A stretch of 64,000 nt of DNA from Nitrospirillum iridis (GCF_014205765.1 NZ_JACIIZ010000009.1:233081-297080), one strand, 5' to 3'; counted from the first letter of the stretch, positions 26,621 to 35,617 are shown. Made by a program: numbers and translations. The notes: generated by a model from the letters alone, not told the origin.

Positions 26621-26942
26621 GGACAAGCTGACGTGGTGCCACGCGCTCATTTTTTCCGGCCTCCCCCAGCAACAATTTCATCCGGCCGTACTGCCGGTCG
26701 GTCACTTGCAAGGCCCGTACACTGCCTTGGGCGGGTAGGTTCCGGGTGACGCGGACCAGATGCTTGTCCACCGCCTCCTCCCCCCGGCACACACGGGCAT
26801 AGACGGAAAACTGTAGCATCATATACCCGTCGTCCTTCAGGAAATGGCGAAATCGCGACGCGTCGCGCCGTTCCTTGCGGGTGCCCACCGGCAGGTCGAA
26901 GAAGACGAATAACCACAAGATGCGCACGTCCCCGGTTTTCAT
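26613..26942 (-). CDS. cas2: CRISPR-associated endonuclease Cas2
   Basis: A 109-aa ferredoxin-fold protein whose first beta strand reads ILWLFVFFDLPVGTRKERR, the Cas2 signature with its aspartate. RFRHFLKDDGYMMLQFSVYA continues the family pattern. Cas2 bridges two Cas1 dimers in the spacer-integration complex. It is the last gene of the cas9-cas1-cas2 operon, 31 bp after cas1. No cas4 or csn2 is present on either side, which defines the locus as subtype II-C. Confidence 0.97.
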   Translation of the reverse strand: MKTGDVRILWLFVFFDLPVGTRKERRDASRFRHFLKDDGYMMLQFSVYARVCRGEEAVDKHLVRVTRNLPAQGSVRALQVTDRQYGRMKLLLGEAGKNERVAPRQLVLL

Positions 26943-26973
26943 GATGGTTCCCGACGCAAGGGCGGAACTGGTT

Positions 26974-27876
26974 TCAGACGATGACCTCCGGTAGCTCCAG
27001 CAGCGCGGCGCTGCCGCTTTCCATCGCCCGAAGCAGCGACCACACCGCGCGGTCGGTGGCGGCCAACAGTGTCAGGCTGTCGCCGCCCACGCCGGCCGTC
27101 TCCAACAACACGCCGGTCATGGCCCGGCGGTCGTCCACGCCCAAGGGTGCGGCGTCCCCGGCCCTGTCACCCTGATGGTTGAAGACCAAGCGATCGACCA
27201 GGGGCCGGAAGGGCTCTATCAGGTCGTCGGCCAAGTTGAAGGCGTTGCCGATGCTGGCGTGGTGCAATCCGAATGCCGGGATCAGGCCCGCCGCGACCAG
27301 GGCGCGGGCGATGGCCGCGCGCGCCACGGCGTAGCCGTAGTTCAGTAGCTTGTTACGACGGTCCTCATCATCCTCACGTCGGAAATCGGTGAAAAGGCGG
27401 CCCCAATAGGCACGGGCCGCCCGCGCCTCGACATTGTCGGGATCGCCGGACCGCACCAGTGCCGCCATCGCCGCCACTGGGTCGGATGCCACCCCGTTGC
27501 TGCGGCCCGTTGCCGCCAAAACCGCCGCTTGGTTCAGGATTTTGCGTTGGGCCAGGGCTTGCCATAGGCGCTTTTTTAGAGGTTGGCTCAGCCCCACCTG
27601 GCGTTCCGCCACGGCCGCCTGGCGGAAATGGCCATGGAAGGACAGGCAAAGGCCGTTGGGCATGTGCCTGTCGTCGGTGGCGATCACCACCACACCCGCC
27701 TCCATGCAGGCGGACAGCAGCGCCGCGCTTAGTGTCGCCTGGGGCGTGTCCAATACCACCCAGGCGATATCCTCCAGCGGCAGGCGGACCGTGCCGTCTT
27801 CCTGCGCGACCACCATTTGTCCATCGGCCAGCGACAGGCGCGCGGCCCGGCTTATGTGCACGCCCCGCCACGCCAT
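26974..27876 (-). CDS. cas1: CRISPR-associated integrase Cas1
   Basis: A 300-aa protein; I use ATG 27876 (MAWRGVHISRAARLSLADGQ), the natural N-terminus of type II Cas1. It has the catalytic cluster expected for Cas1: a glutamate in the DNVEARAARAYWGRLF region, the histidines of GLHHASIGNAFNLADDLIEP, and the acidic residues after them. It would integrate 30-bp protospacers beside the first repeat. The start lies 25 bp inside the end of cas9, so the two are coupled. A longer in-frame extension would overlap cas9 by over 200 bp and was rejected. Confidence 0.97.
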   Translation of the reverse strand: MAWRGVHISRAARLSLADGQMVVAQEDGTVRLPLEDIAWVVLDTPQATLSAALLSACMEAGVVVIATDDRHMPNGLCLSFHGHFRQAAVAERQVGLSQPLKKRLWQALAQRKILNQAAVLAATGRSNGVASDPVAAMAALVRSGDPDNVEARAARAYWGRLFTDFRREDDEDRRNKLLNYGYAVARAAIARALVAAGLIPAFGLHHASIGNAFNLADDLIEPFRPLVDRLVFNHQGDRAGDAAPLGVDDRRAMTGVLLETAGVGGDSLTLLAATDRAVWSLLRAMESGSAALLELPEVIV

Positions 27877-30800
27877 GTCCGCACCTCCCGCGTCACCTCG
27901 AACCGTCGGCCCAGGCGGTCGACGGCGAATTTTCGGAAAGTCGTGAGCGACTTTACCCCTATGCCTCTGGTCATCGCGAGTTTCGATTGGTGCGGTGAAA
28001 CGGCGATCGCCGCCACGGACCGATCCACGGATCGGTAGTAGCCGTCGATGAAGGTGCCGTCGGCCTTTTCGATCTCCACCCATGAGAATGGGTTCAGGCT
28101 CCAGAGGAACTCGTAGCCGGCGGCCGGGTCCATGATTGGCCAGACACCCTCATCCTTGTTGGCCAGGATGGCCCGCATCGGCGGCCCAGCATCGCCTTCC
28201 GGGCCGAAGATCTGGTGGGGATAGACCGGCACCAGGTAATATTCCCACGCGTCCCGCCGGTTCAATTTGCGGAAGACATCCAGCCGGGCGATTTCCCCCC
28301 GGTCTGCCGCCCCGCCCCGCACGGGCACGTCGACATTCTTCTTGGTGCGTAACCGGACCTTGCCCAGCATGTCGCCTTTGGGGGAACGGGGCGGTGCGTC
28401 CACTGGCTTGCCGGCATCTATCCAGGCGCGCAGTGCCTCGACGATGGCCCCATTCCGTTCAGGGTCTTTCAGCCGCTCCAAGTCCTTCAGAGTCAGATCC
28501 GCGACGGCGCGGCGTTCATAGACGACCGCGCCTTCCTCCTCCTCAACCACTTGGCGGATGGTGGCGCCGTGGGCCTCTCCGCGTGCGCGGTGGCGCTCGG
28601 CCCGGGACACGACGATCCGGGTATAGTGATTCTTGGCCTCTTCGATGAAGCCGGGCCAGGGGGGCGGGAAGCCGTAAAAGTCACGGTGGTCTCCCCTCAC
28701 CTCCGCGTCCTGGAACGCCCGGGTCAGGCGTTGCAAGGCGCTTTGGCTGGTCGCCGCCACGATCAGGGCGTCCAGGGCGTGATGGCGGTCATCATCCAGC
28801 CGGGTGCCGTCATCAAGCCGTTTTTTCAGCGCCTGCACCCCCCAAGCCCGGCGCAGCCGGTCCGTCAACGGCCCGGGGCGTGCGAGGATGGTGTCGCGCC
28901 CCCGCTGTCCGTATGCCTGCTTCAGAAGATGGAGCAAGACCCGGCTGGCGTAACGCGTGTCGCTCAGGTTGCGGGTCCTGAATTTCTGCTCGACGGCTTC
29001 GGCATCCTTCAGCAGGTAGTTCCGCTTTTTGACGCCTTTCATCCCCTTGGCGCCTTCCACCGCCCGCCGCAGCGTTTCCCAACGCGCGTCATCCCTCAGA
29101 TCGCGGACCAACCATTCGTGTGGGGTGCGTCCCTTCTTATCCTGATTGGCTTTGGCGTAGCACAAAGTCTTGTTGACGAAGGAATCATCGCCAAACCGGC
29201 TCCAGGGAAGGATGTGGTCCACTTGGATGGCGTTGTCGCCACTGATCAGCGCCGTCAGGGGGATGGGCTGGTTGCTGTACACGCAGAAGGTGCCCTGTTC
29301 CAGCCACAACTCATAGCGCAGCATGTCGTCACCATGCGGTTCCCGTCCTGTGTCCTCGCGGAAGCGCTCCCTCAGTTTTTCCTTGGCATTGTTGCGCTTT
29401 TCGATGCCACGGCTGATCTGGTCGCGCTCCTCCGCGCTCTTGCCCACCTCGCGCGCCAACTCCACATGGATGTATTCAGGTCGGCCGTATTCCTCGACCA
29501 GAGCGCGTACTTGCTTCAACGCCTCTGTCACCGCCTTGCGGGCGATGGGGTTGGCGATGTCGTCCAGATCTCCCTCCGCCCGGTCGGTGTGGGTGTATCC
29601 GGCAGCGGCGGCCGCGGCGGAGTAAACCATTCCCTGGACCAGATGGGGGGCCATCGCGCGGCATGCCTTGGCTGAGATGTGGCCGGCGCCCTTGAAGCTG
29701 GCGAACTGTCCGTCCTTCACCGCGTCCAGGATGGTGTCATGGATTAGCGGCGGCAAATCCAACTCCGCGATTCCCGACGCGATACGATCCATATCTTCCC
29801 GGAAGGTGATTATTTCGCTCAGCCGGTCGAGGGTTGATGGTGTGTGCCATAGCGATGCCCACCCGGTTTCACCCAATACCTTGGTTCGCCAAACATACGC
29901 GCCCGGCGTCGCCTCACCACTTCGCGCGACGACGTCGCGCTTGGTCTCTTCGGCCACGGGGACACCGTCGAACCCGGCTGACGCGGGAAGTTCCAGCAGC
30001 GTCCGTAATCGTTTGAAGGACAGGCTGCGGCTGGAACCGAAATCGGCAACGGCCATGCCGACCTCCGCCGGCGTCAGGGGGCGCTCGGCTTTGCCTTCGC
30101 GAACACGCAAGGCCGCCAACCGGGATAGGAGGCGGAATAGCTCAAAGGACGGGGCGTGACGGGCGGTCCGGCGTTCCCCCGCTTCAAATGGGCATGGCCC
30201 CACCTTGTCCTCGCTGTCTTGAAGGGGGCGCTGGAAGAAGGCGGTGCCGATGAAATCTTCCTCCAACGCCGGCGTGGCCAGGGTGTTGCCCAGCCGCCGT
30301 TGGGCCTGGAATAGAACGCGCACTTCGTCCACCAGGTCACGGCGCAGCAGGGAGCGGGAATAGTCGCCATCACGATTGCGTTTGCGGGATGAGAATTCGG
30401 GATCATGGGCGGCCATCTCGGCCACAGACCGCCAACGCGCCAGACGCGACCGCGTCTCCTCGATGGCGCCCAGCATTTTGGACGTGTCGTCCGGCGTGTT
30501 CCGCCCTCGGTCCCGTTTGCTGTTGGACTGGAAACCGCGATGCTTGGCGATATGACCCAACGCCACCGCCAGTTCCCATCCCACCAGGGGCCGATCCAAT
30601 CCTTGATGCCGCAGTGTCCAGGGGTCGGAGCCGGGGACCGCCAAGGCGTGTTTATGAGCCTCCGGTAGCAGTCCAGCCCTTTGAAAGAGATCACGGACAT
30701 CGTTCATACGCTGGCGGCGGCGATTCAGAACGCGGCGCATTCCCCGGTGCTGTCGGCGTAGTTGGTTGGTCGGGGTGCGCGTCTTGGCTGTTTCGGGCAC

Positions 30801-30920
30801 GTCGAAGGTGCGGGTTCCCATGCCCAACACGGCGCCCTCTTCCTCCCCCGACAGGCGTAGGGCCGCCCAGCCGCAACTGCCTATCCCCAAATCCAGTCCA
30901 AAGACCAAGCCGGTGTTCAT
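27852..30920 (-). CDS. cas9: Type II-C Cas9 RNA-guided nuclease, compact
   Basis: A 1022-aa protein from ATG 30920, preceded by AGAGGTGG; a GTG three codons upstream is less well placed. All catalytic elements are present. RuvC-I has Asp10 in GLVFGLDLGIGS. The arginine-rich bridge helix is near 55-80. RuvC-II has Glu487 in YIHVELAREVG. HNH has Asp568-His569 in QVDHILPWSRFGD and a later Asn in FVNKTLC. RuvC-III has DDDRHHALDALIVA with His714 and Asp717. The small REC lobe and length near 1000 aa fit II-C. It should cut double-stranded DNA with crRNA and the divergent tracrRNA. The PAM cannot be read from the protein. Confidence 0.97.
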   Translation of the reverse strand: MNTGLVFGLDLGIGSCGWAALRLSGEEEGAVLGMGTRTFDVPETAKTRTPTNQLRRQHRGMRRVLNRRRQRMNDVRDLFQRAGLLPEAHKHALAVPGSDPWTLRHQGLDRPLVGWELAVALGHIAKHRGFQSNSKRDRGRNTPDDTSKMLGAIEETRSRLARWRSVAEMAAHDPEFSSRKRNRDGDYSRSLLRRDLVDEVRVLFQAQRRLGNTLATPALEEDFIGTAFFQRPLQDSEDKVGPCPFEAGERRTARHAPSFELFRLLSRLAALRVREGKAERPLTPAEVGMAVADFGSSRSLSFKRLRTLLELPASAGFDGVPVAEETKRDVVARSGEATPGAYVWRTKVLGETGWASLWHTPSTLDRLSEIITFREDMDRIASGIAELDLPPLIHDTILDAVKDGQFASFKGAGHISAKACRAMAPHLVQGMVYSAAAAAAGYTHTDRAEGDLDDIANPIARKAVTEALKQVRALVEEYGRPEYIHVELAREVGKSAEERDQISRGIEKRNNAKEKLRERFREDTGREPHGDDMLRYELWLEQGTFCVYSNQPIPLTALISGDNAIQVDHILPWSRFGDDSFVNKTLCYAKANQDKKGRTPHEWLVRDLRDDARWETLRRAVEGAKGMKGVKKRNYLLKDAEAVEQKFRTRNLSDTRYASRVLLHLLKQAYGQRGRDTILARPGPLTDRLRRAWGVQALKKRLDDGTRLDDDRHHALDALIVAATSQSALQRLTRAFQDAEVRGDHRDFYGFPPPWPGFIEEAKNHYTRIVVSRAERHRARGEAHGATIRQVVEEEEGAVVYERRAVADLTLKDLERLKDPERNGAIVEALRAWIDAGKPVDAPPRSPKGDMLGKVRLRTKKNVDVPVRGGAADRGEIARLDVFRKLNRRDAWEYYLVPVYPHQIFGPEGDAGPPMRAILANKDEGVWPIMDPAAGYEFLWSLNPFSWVEIEKADGTFIDGYYRSVDRSVAAIAVSPHQSKLAMTRGIGVKSLTTFRKFAVDRLGRRFEVTREVRTWRGGACT

Positions 30921-30951
30921 GGCCGCCACCTCTTAAGTTGTCCTTTTATTG

Positions 30952-30979
30952 TTGAACACCCTTCCGGAGTATGTAAACT
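30952..30979 (+). promoter_or_regulatory. Predicted tracrRNA promoter
   Basis: TTGAAC at 30952-30957 and TAAACT at 30974-30979 with a 16-bp spacer form a sigma70-type pair. Initiation about 7 nt downstream, near 30986, would put the first transcribed bases at the start of the anti-repeat. It lies within the short cas9 upstream region, so the cas9 promoter must overlap it on the other strand. Confidence 0.6.
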
Positions 30980-30985
30980 GGGATT

Positions 30986-31087
30986 GGGAGTCGGTAGGGA
31001 AACCACGGTAAGTTGGTTTTCCAATCGCAGGATCACGAAGTGACGTGCTTGACCCTCCATGAGTGATCGTGGGGGGGATTCCTTTTT
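30986..31087 (+). ncRNA. tracrRNA of the type II-C locus
   Basis: The anti-repeat at 30985-31008 (TGGGAGTCGGTAGGG then AAACCACGG) is an uninterrupted 24-nt complement of repeat positions 2-25. It is followed by a small hairpin TTGG-TTTT-CCAA (31013-31024), a TCAC-GAA-GTGA hairpin near 31033, and a 10-bp terminator stem CCCTCCATGA (31053-31062) with TCGTGGGGGG (31067-31076) around a GTGA loop, ending in CCTTTTT at 31081-31087. The predicted length is about 102 nt. It is divergent from cas9. Confidence 0.9.
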
Positions 31088-31316
31088 GTGCTGGCGGAAG
31101 CGGACCCAGGTCCCAGGCGAAAAACGTCAGGGCCGCGTTCTCGCCTCTCTCACGCGCCCACTTATCCTCATGGTCCTACCTCAGGACACATCGGTGCCGC
31201 TCAAGCTGTCCAGCAGGGTGCGGCGGTACCGGGCGGGATGCTGGTGATTGCGCCACCGGGGTCCTGCCCCCTATGGTGTCCGGCTTGGCGGCATTGGCGA
31301 TGAGAGGGGGCGGACT

Positions 31317-33149
31317 TTGGCCCAGGTGGTCATTCTTGCGGGCGATACGGACCATGCCGTCCCGCCGCCGTCCCTGACCGATATCGGCGGCACGCCGCTG
31401 TTGGGCCGGCAATTGGAGATGATCGCCCGCTCCGCCCTGCGCGAGGTGCTGGTGCTGACCGGGGCGGATGTCCAGGCCATCGCGGGCTATTGCGGCGATG
31501 GCGGCCGGTGGGGCCTGCGCGTGCGCACCGCGCCGGCGGGCGATGCCATCCTGTCAAACGATACCGCCGTGATCCTGCCCGGCGACCTTGTCCTGGACGT
31601 GGATCTGGACCGTCTGCTGGACCACCACCGCCGCCATGGCGCCGACGCCACCCTGTTGGTTCAGCCGGTCGAGCGGCCGGCCGAGGCCGACTTGGTTGAC
31701 CTGGACGGGCAAGGCCGTGTGCGGGGCGTGCTGCCCCGGTCCTGGCCCGCCGACCAGGACGCCCATAACCTCACCTGGCCCGGTCCCTGTGTGTTGGAAC
31801 CGGCGGTCTTGACCATGGGCCCCGGGGCCCTGGCGGGGCGGGGGCTGCTCGACCGCCTGCGGGCGGCGGGGCGCGCGGTCCAGGGCTATCGCAGCCCCGA
31901 ATATGTCCGCTCCATCAGGACGCCGGAGGGCCTGGCGCGCGCGCGGGCGGACGTGGCCAGCGGCCTGGTCGAGCGCCTCAGCCTGCGGCGGCCCCTGCAG
32001 GCCGTGTTCCTGGACCGGGACGGCGTGCTGAACGTGGAACGCAGCCACATCAAGACGCCGGATGAGCTGGAGGTGGTCCCCAGCGCGGCCCGGGCCCTGG
32101 CGCGATTGAACCGCGCCGCCTACCGCACCCCGGTGGTGACCAACCAGGCGGCGGTGGCCCGGGGGCTGCTCACGCTGGAGGGGCTGGACGCCATCCACGC
32201 CCGGCTGGAGACGCGGCTGGGCGCCGAAGGCGCCTATGTCGACCGTGTCTACTTCTGCCCCCATCATCCCGACCCCACGCTGGCGGGCGGGGTGCCGGCG
32301 CTGCTGGTCCAGTGCGATTGCCGCAAGCCGGGGCCGGGCATGGCCCATGCGGCGGCGGCCGACCTCAACATCGACCTCTCCCGGTCCTGGATGATCGGCG
32401 ACAGCTCCACCGACATGGGGCTGGCCCGGTCCTGCGGCCTGGGCGGCATCCTGGTGCGCGAGGGGCATGGCGGTCGCGACGGCAAATGCCCGGCGCAGCC
32501 CCACGTCGTGGTCGATGACATGGCCGGCGGCGTCCATTTCATCCTGGACGTCTGGCCACGGCTGGAGGCTTTCCTGGACCCCTTGGCCGCCCGCGTCGAT
32601 GCCGGCGACATGGTCCTGATCGGCGGCCTGGCGCGCTCCGGCAAAAGCCTGCTGGCGCAGTGCCTGGCCCTGCATCTGGAGCGGCAGGGCCGGCGCGCCG
32701 TGGTCATCGGCCTGGACAACTGGGCGAAATCCCGCGACCGGCGGCAGCCCGGTGTCCTGGGCCGGTATGATCTGGACGCGGCCAAGGCCGCCTTGGCGGC
32801 CCTGCTGTCCCGGGGCACGGCGGTGACCCCGCCACGGTACGATCCCCTGACCCAGACCAGCCATGCCGGCCGGGAAGCGGTGACCCTGGGGCCGGACGAC
32901 ATCGTCATCGTCGAGGGCGTGCCCGCCTTGACCCAGCCGGAATGGCGGAGATTGACCAAACACCGCCTGTTCATCGCCACGGATGAGGCCGCGCGCCGCG
33001 CCCGCTTCATCACCGAGTACCGCCGGCGGGGCTGGTCGGACGCGGCGGTGGCGGCGACGTTCGACCAGCGCCTGGCGGATGAGTCGCCCCTGGTCCTGGC
33101 CGGCCGGGACCACGCGGAGATCATCAGCCTGGACGGCATCCTGGATTGA
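31317..33149 (+). CDS. Three-domain fusion: nucleotidyltransferase-like, GmhB-type HAD phosphatase, P-loop kinase-like
   Basis: TTG 31317 after GAGAGGGGG gives 610 aa starting at the fold; an ATG at 31248 lacks a ribosome site. Residues 1-215 resemble sugar-phosphate nucleotidyltransferases but the GGxGTRL loop is degenerate (ILAGDTDHAVPPP), so activity is doubtful. Residues 225-410 are a HAD-IIIA phosphatase with VFLDRDGVLN near 230, TNQAAVARG and the GmhB zinc loop (CPHH ... CDCRKPGPGM). Residues 430-610 have a Walker A GGLARSGKS near 436 and resemble uridine-kinase-like P-loop enzymes. The middle domain could dephosphorylate heptose 1,7-bisphosphate for the hddA-gmhA-hddC genes at 50-52 kb. 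The substrate of the kinase-like domain is unknown. Confidence 0.82.
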   Translation: MAQVVILAGDTDHAVPPPSLTDIGGTPLLGRQLEMIARSALREVLVLTGADVQAIAGYCGDGGRWGLRVRTAPAGDAILSNDTAVILPGDLVLDVDLDRLLDHHRRHGADATLLVQPVERPAEADLVDLDGQGRVRGVLPRSWPADQDAHNLTWPGPCVLEPAVLTMGPGALAGRGLLDRLRAAGRAVQGYRSPEYVRSIRTPEGLARARADVASGLVERLSLRRPLQAVFLDRDGVLNVERSHIKTPDELEVVPSAARALARLNRAAYRTPVVTNQAAVARGLLTLEGLDAIHARLETRLGAEGAYVDRVYFCPHHPDPTLAGGVPALLVQCDCRKPGPGMAHAAAADLNIDLSRSWMIGDSSTDMGLARSCGLGGILVREGHGGRDGKCPAQPHVVVDDMAGGVHFILDVWPRLEAFLDPLAARVDAGDMVLIGGLARSGKSLLAQCLALHLERQGRRAVVIGLDNWAKSRDRRQPGVLGRYDLDAAKAALAALLSRGTAVTPPRYDPLTQTSHAGREAVTLGPDDIVIVEGVPALTQPEWRRLTKHRLFIATDEAARRARFITEYRRRGWSDAAVAATFDQRLADESPLVLAGRDHAEIISLDGILD

Positions 33150-33327
33150 GAGGCGGGGCGGCCCGCCCGATCCAGGATCATGACCGCCGCAGTCTTGTCA
33201 AAAATTTCGCTATTCAAATTATTAAAGAAACAATACAAGATTTTTGCACATGAATTGAAGGGCTAAGCTAAAATTGGCCCATGACAACATGCCTGCGCGG
33301 GGCGGGCCAACAATGGGGTTTTGATCC

Positions 33328-35295
33328 GTGAAGTCTGCCGTCCTGTCCCTGGCCGCCGCGCTGGCGGCCGGTACCGCCCTGATGGGCCCGTTGGCGTCGC
33401 CGCCGGCCCGGGCTGACGAGGCCCTGCCGCAGCCCTATCCGCCGGCCGCCCCCATCCCGGAACCGCAGGACACGGCCTATCCCGGCACCATCCGGCTGCA
33501 GGTTGACGCCACCGACACCGAACGCCGCATCTTCTGGGTGAAGGAGACGGTGCCGGTGAAGGGTGCCGGGCCGTTGACCCTGCTGTATCCGAAGTGGCTG
33601 CCGGGCAACCATTCCCCCACCGGCGCGATCGACAAGCTGGCGGGCCTGATCATCCATGCCAAGGGCGGGGCCGCCGACGGCCAGCGGGTGGAATGGCAGC
33701 GCGACCCGGTGGAGGTCTACGGCTTCCATGTGGACGTGCCCAAGGGTGCCACCGCGCTGGAGCTGGAATTCCAGTTCGTCTCCCCCACGGCGGACAACCA
33801 GGGCCGCGTCGTCATGACCCCGGACATGACGAACGTGCAGTGGAACGCCGTCGCCCTGTACCCGGCGGGATATTTCACCCGCCGCATCCCGGTGGAGGCC
33901 AGCGTGAAGCTGCCCGATGGCTGGGGCTTCGGCACGGCGCTGGACGTGGCGAAAGAGGCGGGCAAGGACGGCGTCACCACCTTCAAGCCGGTGCCGTTCG
34001 AAACCCTGGTGGACAGCCCCATGTTCGCCGGCCGCTACTTCCGCCGGCTGGACCTGGATCCGGGCGGACGCTCGCCCATGCATCTGAACATCGTCGCCGA
34101 CCGGCCGGACCTGCTGGAGGCGACGCCCGACCAGATCGCCCTGCACCGCAACCTGGTGGTCCAGGCGGACAAGCTGTTCGGCGCCCGCCACTACGACCAT
34201 TACGAGATGCTGTTGGCGCTCAGCGACAAGCTGGGCCATATCGGCCTCGAACACCATCGCTCCAGCGAGAACGGCACCACGCCGACATACTTCACCGACT
34301 GGAACAAGTCGGCGGGGCATGAGCTGCTATCGCACGAATACACCCATTCCTGGAACGGCAAGTACCGCCGCCCGGCCGACCTGTGGACGCCGAACTTCAA
34401 CGTGCCCATGCGCGACAGCGGCTTGTGGGTCTATGAGGGGCAGACCCAGTTCTGGGGCTGGGTGCTGGCGGCACGCTCGGGCCTGACCACCCGGCAGCAG
34501 GCCCTGGATGGCCTGGCCAGCGTGGCCGCCACGCTGGACACCCGGGTGGGCCGCGCCTGGCGCGACCTGGACGACACCACCAACGGCCCCGTCGTCGCCA
34601 TGCGCCGCCCGGCGCCATGGATCAGCTGGCAGCGGGCCGAGGACTATTACACCGAGGGCCAGCTGGTGTGGCTGGACGCCGACAGCCTGATCCGTGAGCG
34701 GTCGGGCGGCAAGCGCAGCCTGGACGATTTCGCCAAGGCCTTCTTCGGCATGCAGGACGGCAGCTATGTGCCGGCCACCTACACCTTCGATGACGTGGTC
34801 AAGACCCTGAACCAGGTGGAGCCCTATGACTGGGCGACCTTCCTGCGTCAGCGGCTGGACACCCACCAGTCCGCCCCCCTGGATGGCCTGGCCCGTGGCG
34901 GCTACAAGCTGGTCTACACCGACCAGCCGCTGTCCGAGGCCAGCCGCGCCAACGAGGCGCCCGGCTCGCTGAACCTGACCTACTCGCTGGGGTTCGCCCT
35001 CGACAAGGCCGGCGCGCTGACGTCGGTGCAGTGGAACGGCCCGGCCTTCAAGGCGGGGTTGACGGTGGGCACCACGGTGGTGGCGGTCAACGGTGTGGCT
35101 TATGACGCCGACCGCATGAAGGCGGCGGTGACGGGTGCCAAGGGTGACGGGCCGGCGGTGGAGCTGATCGTGAAGAACGGCGACCGCTATCGCACCCTGG
35201 GCATCGACTATCACGATGGTCTGCGCTACCCGCACCTGGAACGGGTTGAGGGCACGCCGGCACGTCTGGATGACCTTTTGTCCCCGCGCAGCTGA
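33328..35295 (+). CDS. Exported M61-family (glycyl) aminopeptidase with PDZ domain
   Basis: A 655-aa protein from GTG 33328; the GTG start gives MKSAVLSLAAALAAGTALMG, a signal peptide ending near ARADEA. The zinc motif is LLSHEYTHSWNGKYRRP near residue 335 with the third ligand in LWVYEGQTQFWG. A PDZ-like domain occupies roughly residues 540-640 (SLGFALDKAGALTSVQWNGP). M61 enzymes cleave N-terminal glycine or alanine. It is monocistronic, with an AT-rich promoter-like stretch between about 33190 and 33290. It is not obviously linked to its neighbours. Confidence 0.92.
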   Translation: MKSAVLSLAAALAAGTALMGPLASPPARADEALPQPYPPAAPIPEPQDTAYPGTIRLQVDATDTERRIFWVKETVPVKGAGPLTLLYPKWLPGNHSPTGAIDKLAGLIIHAKGGAADGQRVEWQRDPVEVYGFHVDVPKGATALELEFQFVSPTADNQGRVVMTPDMTNVQWNAVALYPAGYFTRRIPVEASVKLPDGWGFGTALDVAKEAGKDGVTTFKPVPFETLVDSPMFAGRYFRRLDLDPGGRSPMHLNIVADRPDLLEATPDQIALHRNLVVQADKLFGARHYDHYEMLLALSDKLGHIGLEHHRSSENGTTPTYFTDWNKSAGHELLSHEYTHSWNGKYRRPADLWTPNFNVPMRDSGLWVYEGQTQFWGWVLAARSGLTTRQQALDGLASVAATLDTRVGRAWRDLDDTTNGPVVAMRRPAPWISWQRAEDYYTEGQLVWLDADSLIRERSGGKRSLDDFAKAFFGMQDGSYVPATYTFDDVVKTLNQVEPYDWATFLRQRLDTHQSAPLDGLARGGYKLVYTDQPLSEASRANEAPGSLNLTYSLGFALDKAGALTSVQWNGPAFKAGLTVGTTVVAVNGVAYDADRMKAAVTGAKGDGPAVELIVKNGDRYRTLGIDYHDGLRYPHLERVEGTPARLDDLLSPRS

Positions 35296-35431
35296 TGGGG
35301 CTGACACCCCCGGCCCCGCGTGGGCCGGGGGTGTGAGTAATAAAATGTCCGGAATGAAGGACTTATGCGCAATGCAGGTCCCGGGTTCCGGTAGTGGACA
35401 TGGAACAAAATTACCCTATGGTGGCAACGCT

Positions 35432-35469
35432 AAATTTTTCTGGGCCAAATTTTTTGGTTCAAATTTTTT
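35432..35469. promoter_or_regulatory. Triple AAATTTTT direct repeat upstream of the XRE-cupin gene
   Basis: AAATTTTT or AAATTTTTT occurs at 35432-35439, 35447-35455 and 35461-35469, 14-15 bp apart, in an otherwise GC-rich 320-bp gap. Runs of this kind curve DNA and can also be operator half-sites. The position upstream of an XRE-cupin gene suggests autoregulation. The rest of the 35296-35617 gap holds nothing else I can identify. Confidence 0.45.
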
Positions 35470-35617
35470 GACGCGGAACGCTTCCTGACGGTTGGCGTGA
35501 ACAAACAGGGCCGGAACCGGGCTTAACGGTTTCGGGATGGGGCCTAAGCGTATCAGGAGGGGTTGGGGGCGGCCGGGAAACCCGGCTCCGCCCATCGAGG
35601 AAGGTCGAGGTTTTCCG

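Noticed and set aside
24695-26650. Several open frames through the CRISPR array on both strands encoding a repeated peptide (YLMGVGRETTA or PWFPYRLPSGRL)
   Set aside because: They are translations of the 36-bp repeat plus a 30-nt spacer, whose 66-bp period keeps the frame open. No ribosome sites and no protein family.
27877-28083. Longer Cas1 N-terminus overlapping cas9 by more than 200 bp
   Set aside because: The added 69 residues are arginine/glycine-rich and do not resemble Cas1; ATG 27876 gives the normal first strand.
31059-31316. Short + strand frames between tracrRNA and the fusion gene
   Set aside because: They begin inside the tracrRNA terminator or lack ribosome sites; no recognisable product such as an anti-CRISPR or accessory Cas protein.
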